From positions 1-5,550 of the forward strand of contig CAZGDY010000108.1 in assembly GCA_964524965.1 (NCBI GenBank): a stretch of DNA of 5,550 nucleotides, given 5' to 3'. Origin of the DNA: Kmv34 sp964524965. Its GTDB lineage: Bacteria > Aerophobota > Aerophobia > Aerophobales > B3-G15. Positions 1 through 5,454 of the stretch are shown one piece after another. Position 1 is the stretch's first letter; each line of letters starts with the position of its first letter. Under the pieces are notes generated by a model that had not been told where the DNA came from, searched no databases, and was given only the letters and a program-made list of their open reading frames with translations. Position numbers and translations under genes: made by a program.

Positions 1-786
1 CTGGAAAATGAGATTACAAAGGTTGAGAAAAACGTTTTAAATAGTGATAATTTTGTTTTAACTGATCTTAAACAAAGACTTTTGGAGAAAGCTTTTCTTA
101 TTATGCAGGAGGATAAAAGCTGTAATAGAGCTATTGGTGATAATGGTGCCTCAATTGTTAATGATGGGGATACAGTACTAACTCATTGTAATGCAGGAGC
201 ACTGGCCACAGCTGGTTATGGAACAGCTTTATCCATTATTTACCGAGCTAAAGAGGAAGGTAAAAGGGTAAGAGTTTACGTAGATGAAACAAGGCCTCTT
301 TTGCAGGGGGCGCGATTAACTGCCTGGGAACTTATCAGAGAGGGAATTGAAGTAATACTTATATGCGACAGTATGGCTGGAGAGGTAATGAGGGAGAGAA
401 AAATAAACAAGGTAATAGTGGGAGCCGATAGAGTTGTTGCCAATGGTGATGCGGCTAATAAAATAGGAACTTATTCTCTTGCTGTTCTAGCAAAAGAAAA
501 TAAGATTCCCTTTTATGTGGCTTGTCCTTTATCTACTGTGGATTTATCAATACCATCAGGTGAAAAAATACCCATAGAGATAAGAAGTGATGAGGAGGTA
601 ACAACTTTTTGTGGAAAAAGGTGTGCGCCGGAAGGGGTAAGTGTTTACAATCCTGCTTTTGACGTAACTTCTTTCCAATACATTTCGGCAATAATCACTG
701 AAAGGGGAATTTGTCGATCTCCCTATGAGAAGAATCTCCGTCGTCTTTTTTTAAAAGGAGAAGTTCATGAAAAAAAGAACAATTAA
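1..786 (+). CDS. mtnA: S-methyl-5-thioribose-1-phosphate isomerase MtnA (5' end outside window)
   Basis: MtnA converts 5-methylthioribose-1-phosphate to 5-methylthioribulose-1-phosphate in the cytoplasm, a step of the methionine salvage pathway. The frame is open from base 1, so the gene begins upstream; 261 residues remain. Family signatures are clear: THCNAG (catalytic Cys, codon 187-189), ETRPLLQGARLTAWEL, VGADRVVANGDAANKIGTY (catalytic Asp, codon 427-429) and the C-terminal NPAFDVT followed by YEKNLRRLF. The Cys-to-Asp distance is 80 residues, the same as Cys160-Asp240 reported for the Bacillus subtilis enzyme, so about 97 N-terminal residues should be missing. The TTG at 82 lies inside the conserved fold and is not the start. 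The last residues, after the usual family end, overlap gatC by 20 bases, which suggests co-transcription and translational coupling. Related eIF2B-like proteins and ribose-1,5-bisphosphate isomerase share the fold but match these motifs less well. Confidence 0.96.
   Translation: MENEITKVEKNVLNSDNFVLTDLKQRLLEKAFLIMQEDKSCNRAIGDNGASIVNDGDTVLTHCNAGALATAGYGTALSIIYRAKEEGKRVRVYVDETRPLLQGARLTAWELIREGIEVILICDSMAGEVMRERKINKVIVGADRVVANGDAANKIGTYSLAVLAKENKIPFYVACPLSTVDLSIPSGEKIPIEIRSDEEVTTFCGKRCAPEGVSVYNPAFDVTSFQYISAIITERGICRSPYEKNLRRLFLKGEVHEKKNN
754..760 (+). promoter_or_regulatory. Ribosome binding site of gatC
   Basis: AAAGGAG lies 6 bases before the ATG at 767, within the last codons of mtnA. This strong Shine-Dalgarno match fixes the gatC start and shows that gatC can initiate on its own inside the mtnA message. 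No promoter is evident just upstream. Confidence 0.85.
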
Positions 787-1063
787 CTTGGAACAAGTCA
801 GATATATTGCTCACCTTGCACGGTTAGAACTTTCCTTGGATGAGGAAGAAAAATTTACTCATCAGCTGGAGAGAATTTTATCTTATGTAGAAAAATTAAG
901 AGAACTTGACACCACTAATGTTCTTCCTACCTCCCATGTTTTACCCATGAAGAACGTGTTTAGAGAGGACAAGCTTTCTTCTTCTCTTTTACCGGAAGAG
1001 GCTCTTTCCAATGCTCCTTGCCGCAAAGAAAATTACTTTAAAGTTCCTAAAGTTTTGAAATAG
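767..1063 (+). CDS. gatC: Asp-tRNA(Asn)/Glu-tRNA(Gln) amidotransferase subunit C
   Basis: GatC is the small subunit of the GatCAB amidotransferase, which converts Glu-tRNA(Gln), and in many bacteria Asp-tRNA(Asn), to the amidated forms. GatC wraps around the GatA-GatB interface and stabilises it. The 98-residue product is full family length. It shows the N-terminal helix pattern (VRYIAHLARLEL, residues 11-22), the following QLERILSYVEKLRELDT (33-49), the hallmark PTSHVLPMKNVFRED (54-68) and the C-terminal NAPCRKENYFKVPKVL. The ATG at 767 has a strong ribosome binding site. The gene overlaps mtnA by 20 bases and its 3' end overlaps convergent mreD by 17 bases. gatA, which often follows gatC, is absent, so GatA and GatB must be encoded elsewhere if the enzyme is functional. 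Confidence 0.96.
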   Translation: MKKRTINLEQVRYIAHLARLELSLDEEEKFTHQLERILSYVEKLRELDTTNVLPTSHVLPMKNVFREDKLSSSLLPEEALSNAPCRKENYFKVPKVLK

Positions 1064-1532
1064 AAGACTTTGTTAGTTTTTCTTCTATCAAAAATATGGC
1101 ACCACATACCCCACAAGTACAGATTAAAGAGGGATACAGAGAACTGATAAAAGTGTGGACAAAAGTAATACGATAAAAGAAAAAAAGCCATATAGCTAAA
1201 GTAAAACTATTAAGCAAAAATAATATTCCTACCATCAGGATGAAAAAAACTAAGCTTTGTTGATAGGTTTTTACTTTTATTTCACTCATCAAAAGACCGA
1301 TTAGCGAAAAAGAAAAAGCATTAATTCCTATTAGTGGAAAAAAGAAAATATCTTTAGCTAGTCCACAAAAAAAACCAGCTAAAACTCCTTCTTTCCATCC
1401 TCTAAAATAACTCCAGAATATTACTGTTATGAGAAAGAAGTCCACCATTTCCTTTTGGTACCAACCCGTGAAGATAAATTGTAAAATCAAAGCTAAGAAA
1501 AGCAAAAATAAGTATATGAAAATTTTTTTCAT
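1047..1532 (-). CDS. mreD: Rod shape-determining membrane protein MreD
   Basis: MreD is an integral membrane partner of MreC and MreB in the elongasome, which guides lateral cell-wall synthesis. The 161-residue product has normal family length and is almost entirely hydrophobic, with five or six predicted membrane segments (about residues 3-22, 30-44, 47-64, 66-84, 94-120 and 127-149). The stretch FRGWKEGVLAGFFCGLAKDIFFFPLIGINAF (residues 43-73) carries the family pattern: a charged turn, then a G-rich helix with an acidic residue. The start codon overlaps the mreC stop as ATGA (1529-1532), and there is no Shine-Dalgarno sequence just upstream, so translation probably depends on ribosomes finishing mreC. 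Its 3' end overlaps convergent gatC. The penultimate region contains a CTCGVC cluster (138-143). Assignment rests on topology, length and position behind mreC. Confidence 0.92.
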   Translation of the reverse strand: MKKIFIYLFLLFLALILQFIFTGWYQKEMVDFFLITVIFWSYFRGWKEGVLAGFFCGLAKDIFFFPLIGINAFSFSLIGLLMSEIKVKTYQQSLVFFILMVGILFLLNSFTLAIWLFFFYRITFVHTFISSLYPSLICTCGVCGAIFLIEEKLTKSSISKL

Positions 1533-2350
1533 TTTTTTTGGGCTAATAAGAATAGTTCTTCCAATTTTCCAAAATTTACCGCTGGTTCTACTTTTATTTG
1601 TTGAAAAATATAGTTCGGGTTTTTTTCTGCAGATAATATATATCCTACTATTATTCCTGGTGGAAAAGTTTCTCCCAAACCTGATGTTGTCACAGTATCT
1701 TTTATTTCTAACTCAGCCTTAGTTAAAATATAGTGTAGTTCACATGCTTCTGGATTTTCTGTTCCTTGAAGTATTCCAATATCTCTGGTTTTTTGCACTC
1801 TAACCCCTACATTACTTCTTTTATCAATAATGAGCATCACTTTAGCTTCATTAAGGTAAACCTCCACTACTTTTCCAACTAATCCTTGAGGGTTAACTAC
1901 TCCCATTCCTTGTATAACTCCATCCTTTTTCCCTCTGTCAATATAAATAACTTGGAAAAAGCCCTCAGGTGAATAAGCTAAGACTTTTGCGGAAATCAAC
2001 TCATAAGGTGTGACTTCTTTAAAATTTAGAAGTTTTTGCAGTCTCTGGTTAGTAATCTCGAGTTCCTGATAGTGATTTTTCTCCCTAAAAATTAATTGGT
2101 TAAGTTCATTTTTAAGAAGTTCACTCTCTTTTTTTATTTTCTTAGCTTGAGTGGTGTTTTCTAAAAAATCAGTAAGAGCTTGTTTTGAGTTAAATGACAT
2201 GTAATGGAAGATGCTGCCTAAAAAATATCCTTTTTCTCGAAGCTTTAAAAATTGAGCAGGATTGTAATAAGAAAATATAGCTAATAGTAAGCAAATAATT
2301 AAGAAAGTAGTTGTGAAGATTAACTTAGAATTTAGATTTATTCTAATCAT
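1529..2350 (-). CDS. mreC: Rod shape-determining protein MreC
   Basis: MreC is a bitopic inner-membrane protein whose large outer domain contacts penicillin-binding proteins and links them to MreB through MreD. From the ATG at 2350 it has 273 residues: a short cytoplasmic tail, one membrane segment (about 9-28), a coiled coil (about 64-110, rich in K, E and L) and a beta-domain. The latter shows IYIDRGKKDGVIQGMGVVN followed by QGLVGKVVEV (135-164), then LIIDKRSNVGVRVQ, GILQGTE, TVTTSGLGETFPPGIIVGYI and IKVEPAVNF, all in family order. An in-frame TAA at 2363-2365 limits the start to the TTG at 2356 or the ATG at 2350. AGG (2367-2369) is the only weak ribosome site, 10 bases from TTG and 16 from ATG, so the TTG start (two residues longer) remains possible. 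It follows mreB by about 70 bases and overlaps mreD by 4. Confidence 0.95.
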   Translation of the reverse strand: MIRINLNSKLIFTTTFLIICLLLAIFSYYNPAQFLKLREKGYFLGSIFHYMSFNSKQALTDFLENTTQAKKIKKESELLKNELNQLIFREKNHYQELEITNQRLQKLLNFKEVTPYELISAKVLAYSPEGFFQVIYIDRGKKDGVIQGMGVVNPQGLVGKVVEVYLNEAKVMLIIDKRSNVGVRVQKTRDIGILQGTENPEACELHYILTKAELEIKDTVTTSGLGETFPPGIIVGYILSAEKNPNYIFQQIKVEPAVNFGKLEELFLLAQKK

Positions 2351-2424
2351 TGGCAAAATAAATTAACCTAAAACAAAAGATATCCAATCTGCTTTTTGTT
2401 TGGCATTCTTAAAACTTTTCCTAT

Positions 2425-3465
2425 TTAAGTGTTGCGAGGGGTTACTTCCATCACAGATAAAAGACGAAGATCGTTGAGTAGTTTACCTAACCCCATGGCT
2501 ACAGCTAAAAGAGGTTCGGAGACTATCTTAACGGGTAAATTTACCTTTTTTGCGATATAGGCATCAAGACCTTTGAGGCAGCCTCCTCCTCCTGTAAGAT
2601 ATATCCCATTTTCCATCACATCTCCAGCTAACTCAGGAGGACATTGTTCTAAAGTTGTCTCTACCATATCAAGGATAGGATCAAGTACAGGATTAAGTAT
2701 TTCTTCCATGTCATTAGAACCAAGTTCTATTTCACTTGGGAACCCTCTATTTAAATCTCTCCCTCTTACCTTAATTTTACCTTCTTTTCCCTGGGGGAAA
2801 AAATATCCAAGAGTAATCTTTATTTTTTCGGCCATTTGCTCTCCTATAAAGAGGTTACCTTTTTCTTTCAGATATTGTACTATTACTCGGTCTATTTCAT
2901 CCCCGGCTATTTTAATGGAGTTACTTATTACCACTCCATTGAGAGAGGTTATAGCAACTTCACTTGTTCCTCCCCCTATATCAACAATTATATTTCCTAT
3001 AGGTTCAGAAATAGGCAGTCCTGCTCCTATCACTGCTGCTACGGGCTCCTCCACCAAAAATACTTTTCTTGCTCCTATTTCCTTTGCTATATCTACCAAA
3101 GCCCTTTTTTCCACTTTAGTAGCTTTAGAGGGGACTCCTATTATGAGTCGAGGACCAATCAGCATTCTTTCTGGCTGGACCTGATGCAGGAAGTACTCAA
3201 TCATTTTTTTAGTTATGTCAAAATCAGCAATTACACCATCTTTGAGTGGACGAATGGCTTCAATATTTTGAGGAGTTTTTCCTAACATTCGTTTTGCTTC
3301 CAATCCTGTTGCTAAAACTTCTCCGTCCTTTTTGTTAACTGCTAATACTGAAGGGGCATTGAGAACTATACCCGTTCTTTTTTTGTAGATGAGAGTATTA
3401 GTAGTTCCCAGGTCGATAGCTAAATCCTTACCTATCAGTTTAAAGCTAAATAGACTCTTGGCCAT
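2425..3465 (-). CDS. mreB: Actin-like rod shape-determining protein MreB
   Basis: MreB is a bacterial actin that polymerises on the inner face of the membrane with ATP and organises cell-wall elongation. The 346-residue product from the ATG at 3465 is of normal family length. It contains phosphate-1 DLAIDLGTTNTLIY (14-27), LNAPSVLAV (35-43), the connecting VEEPVAAVIGAGLP (138-151), phosphate-2 VDIGGGTSEVA (161-171), AGDEIDRVIVQYL (187-199), GEQMAEKIKI (208-217) and the adenosine-binding LTGGGGCLKGL (290-300). An upstream in-frame TTG (3495) would add ten residues, but those codons coincide with the -10 box and spacer of a near-consensus promoter, and the family N-terminus fits MAKSLFSF better. 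With ATG as start the mRNA should lack a leader. The gene heads mreB-mreC-mreD. I see no terminator before mreC. Confidence 0.97.
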   Translation of the reverse strand: MAKSLFSFKLIGKDLAIDLGTTNTLIYKKRTGIVLNAPSVLAVNKKDGEVLATGLEAKRMLGKTPQNIEAIRPLKDGVIADFDITKKMIEYFLHQVQPERMLIGPRLIIGVPSKATKVEKRALVDIAKEIGARKVFLVEEPVAAVIGAGLPISEPIGNIIVDIGGGTSEVAITSLNGVVISNSIKIAGDEIDRVIVQYLKEKGNLFIGEQMAEKIKITLGYFFPQGKEGKIKVRGRDLNRGFPSEIELGSNDMEEILNPVLDPILDMVETTLEQCPPELAGDVMENGIYLTGGGGCLKGLDAYIAKKVNLPVKIVSEPLLAVAMGLGKLLNDLRLLSVMEVTPRNT

Positions 3466-3471
3466 GGCAGC

Positions 3472-3500
3472 ATTATACCTGGAGGAAGTTAGCAAGTCAA
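3472..3500 (-). promoter_or_regulatory. Sigma-70-type promoter of mreBCD, predicted leaderless
   Basis: Read on the minus strand, TTGACT (3500-3495, five of six consensus bases) and TATAAT (3477-3472, perfect) are separated by exactly 17 bases. Counting the last T of the -10 box as -7 puts +1 at base 3465, the A of the mreB ATG. No Shine-Dalgarno sequence precedes that ATG, which agrees with a leaderless transcript. The promoter is seen directly; the exact start of transcription is inferred. Confidence 0.85.
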
Positions 3501-3523
3501 GGTTGCAATATAAGGAGGAAATT
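3481..3523. repeat. Direct repeat GGAGGAARTT, 33-bp period, in the divergent promoter region
   Basis: GGAGGAAGTT (3481-3490) and GGAGGAAATT (3514-3523) match at nine of ten bases on the same strand, 33 bp or about three helical turns apart. Each copy lies within the -10/-35 spacer of one of the two divergent promoters. They could be paired binding sites for a regulator, but the motif is purine-rich and short, so chance is a real alternative. Confidence 0.35.
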
Positions 3524-3530
3524 GTATAAT
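3503..3530 (+). promoter_or_regulatory. Sigma-70-type promoter of the ppiD-like gene
   Basis: TTGCAA (3503-3508, four of six consensus bases) and a perfect TATAAT (3525-3530) are separated by 16 bases. Transcription should begin near 3537-3538, giving a leader of about 25 bases that contains the ribosome binding site of the gene at 3562. The -35 box lies 2 bp from the -35 box of the mreB promoter, pointing the opposite way. Confidence 0.75.
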
Positions 3531-3549
3531 AGTAACCAGATTTTTCTAT

Positions 3550-3555
3550 AGGGAG
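3550..3555 (+). promoter_or_regulatory. Ribosome binding site of the ppiD-like gene
   Basis: AGGGAG ends 6 bases before the ATG at 3562 and 12 bases before a second in-frame ATG at 3568, so the first ATG is favoured. This gene has a conventional leader, unlike its divergent neighbour mreB. Confidence 0.7.
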
Positions 3556-3561
3556 TTATTT

Positions 3562-5454
3562 ATGTTTATGAATAAGCTAAGAAAAAGTGTTAAGCCTTTA
3601 ATGTGGCTTGTAGCCGTGGGATTCGTATCTTCTTTGTTTTTTACTTATTCCCGCATGTCTTCTCGGGAAGGGGAAAAGCCTTTAGTCGAAGTCAACGGAG
3701 AAAAGATTGCTTATCTTGATTTTGCTCAAGCTTATCGTAATGCTTATGATAGATACGTAGAGGCTACAGGAGGACCAATTTCTTTAGAAGTGGAAAGATA
3801 CCTTAGGAGTCAAGTTCTCTCACAACTTGTGAGTAATGAACTTCTCTATCAGGAGGTAAAAAAAACTGGCATTAAGGTAAGCGATGAGGAGATTAAAGGT
3901 CAAGTAGAGCAAATAATGCGTTCTTTTGGTTCACGAGAGAACTTTATGCAATATTTAGCTTATATGAGGATAGAATATTCTGATTTTGAACAGAGTTTAC
4001 GCCGTCAGATATCTACCTCTAAGTTAACTCAGCTCTTAAGGAGCAGTGTGATAGTTACCGAAAAGGAAATAGAAAGCTATTGGGTGGTGGAAAATGAAAG
4101 CGTAGATCTTGCTTATCTTTTTCTGGATCCTAAAAAGTACATAACAGATATAAAGGTAGATCCCGAAGAGGCAAAAAAGTACTATGAGGAAAATAAAGAG
4201 GGATTTGAAATTCCAGAAAAGGTACAAATAGAGTACATTTTAATCTCACCTGATGAATTTAAAGATGAAGTTAAGGTGAGCCAGGAAGATTTAGAAAACT
4301 ATTATCAGGAATACTCGGACGAGTTCCAAATAGAAGAGAAGAGAAGAGCTAGCCACATCTTAATTGGAATATCCCCGGATGCAGAAGAAGAAGCTAAAAA
4401 TGAAGCACAAGAAAGAATTCAAGAGGTAAGACAAAAATTGGAAGAAGGAGTTGATTTTGCCGAACTTGCCCAAGAATATTCAGATGACAAAGTATCTGGT
4501 GAAAGAGGAGGAGATCTGGAATTCTTTACTTATGATGCTATGACTCTTGAATTCAGCAAAGCAGTATTTTCTTTGCAAGAAATCGGAGATTTGTCTGATA
4601 TAGTGGAAACTCCTTACGGGTTACACTTGATTAAATTGACTGGTATTGAGTTAGCTTATGAAAAAAGTTTTGAAGAAGTAAAAGATGAAATAAAAGAAGC
4701 TCTTTTTAAAGAAAAAGAAGAAAATTTAGCCCATGAAGAAATTCAAGAAGTAATGGAAAAAATTGAAAAAGGTGAGCTAAGTTTTGAAAAATACGCAAAA
4801 GAGTATCCCTCTCGAGCAAAAATAACTCCTTTGTTTGCTCGTTATGAGGAACTAGAGGCTCTTTCATGGAATTTTAATTTTGATGAAACTGCTTTTTCTC
4901 TTGAGGCAGATAAAATATCGTCTCCTCTTAGAATTGAAGAGGGTTGGTGTATTATGGGTCTCAAAGATAAAAAACCACCTTACATTCCGGACTGGGATGA
5001 AGCTCAAAATGAAGCAGTTGAAAAAGTAGCCCAGGAAAAAGCAGAAAAAATTACAGCCCAAAGAGCTGGTGACATTGCGAAAAGGGTCAAGGAAGGAGAG
5101 GAAGAGTTGGGTTTTTTTGCCCAAGAATGGGAATACAGAACTCAAAATCTAATAACAAGAGAAAACCCCATACAAGAAATATTTGGTAATGACAAAGATA
5201 GATTCCTGCAAGTAGCTTTTTCTTTACCTCAGGGCAAGGTAAGCGATCCTCTCTTTTTATCTAATGGTTACTATATTATCAAAATTGTAGAAATAAAAGT
5301 ACCCTGGGAAAAATTCCCCCAAGAAAAAGATATATTTGGTGATGAGCTCTTAATAAAGAAAAAAGAAGAGCTTCTCGAAAATTGGTTTTCAAGGATTAGT
5401 GAAAGAGCAAAAATTGTTGATAATACTTCTCTATTCTTCGACTTCTCCTCTTAA
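3562..5454 (+). CDS. ppiD: Membrane-anchored SurA/PpiD-type peptidyl-prolyl isomerase
   Basis: This 630-residue protein has the architecture and length of PpiD (623 residues in Escherichia coli), a chaperone that sits beside the SecYEG translocon and faces the periplasm. A short basic tail precedes one membrane anchor (about residues 13-29) with no lipobox. A SurA-N-like chaperone region begins with VEVNGEKIAYLDFAQAY (42-58). Two 40-residue units (199-231 and 239-271, sharing YY, F, E and the I-L-I strand) lead into a complete parvulin domain (260-359) with RRASHILI (His265), EYSDD (Asp309 at the usual Cys/Asp position), GERGGDLEFF and TPYGLHLIKL (His355). Two further parvulin-like units follow in a 108-residue register but lack these histidines. 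The C-terminal ENWFSRISERAKI is typical of the family. It has its own promoter and overlaps convergent yajC. SurA or PrsA are less likely because of the uncleaved anchor and size. Confidence 0.88.
   Translation: MFMNKLRKSVKPLMWLVAVGFVSSLFFTYSRMSSREGEKPLVEVNGEKIAYLDFAQAYRNAYDRYVEATGGPISLEVERYLRSQVLSQLVSNELLYQEVKKTGIKVSDEEIKGQVEQIMRSFGSRENFMQYLAYMRIEYSDFEQSLRRQISTSKLTQLLRSSVIVTEKEIESYWVVENESVDLAYLFLDPKKYITDIKVDPEEAKKYYEENKEGFEIPEKVQIEYILISPDEFKDEVKVSQEDLENYYQEYSDEFQIEEKRRASHILIGISPDAEEEAKNEAQERIQEVRQKLEEGVDFAELAQEYSDDKVSGERGGDLEFFTYDAMTLEFSKAVFSLQEIGDLSDIVETPYGLHLIKLTGIELAYEKSFEEVKDEIKEALFKEKEENLAHEEIQEVMEKIEKGELSFEKYAKEYPSRAKITPLFARYEELEALSWNFNFDETAFSLEADKISSPLRIEEGWCIMGLKDKKPPYIPDWDEAQNEAVEKVAQEKAEKITAQRAGDIAKRVKEGEEELGFFAQEWEYRTQNLITRENPIQEIFGNDKDRFLQVAFSLPQGKVSDPLFLSNGYYIIKIVEIKVPWEKFPQEKDIFGDELLIKKKEELLENWFSRISERAKIVDNTSLFFDFSS

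Noticed and set aside
82..84. TTG at 82 as the start of mtnA
   Set aside because: The frame is open to base 1 and the spacing of catalytic residues implies about 97 further N-terminal residues upstream.
1060..1088. Inverted repeat after gatC as an intrinsic terminator
   Set aside because: The stem is only 8 bp and AT-rich, the loop is 13 bases, no T-run follows on either strand, and part of it is mreD coding sequence.
1429..1722. Plus-strand open frame opposite mreD and mreC
   Set aside because: It is the complement of two well-supported genes and its hydrophobic runs come from the complement of A-rich coding sequence.
2573..3184. Long plus-strand open frame (203 codons) opposite mreB, with another at 2836-3285
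   Set aside because: Both lie antisense to a fully conserved mreB and their translations are rich in Ser, Pro and Ile or Tyr, as expected from reading the complement of coding sequence. No family resemblance or ribosome site is seen.
3466..3495. Ten-residue N-terminal extension of MreB from TTG at 3495
   Set aside because: The extension codons coincide with the -10 box and spacer of the promoter, no ribosome site precedes the TTG, and known MreB N-termini match the ATG start.
4036..4227. Minus-strand open frame inside the ppiD-like gene, with another at 4864-5145
   Set aside because: Phe- and Leu-rich translations are the complement of the Lys/Glu-rich ppiD coding sequence. No promoter or ribosome site is seen.
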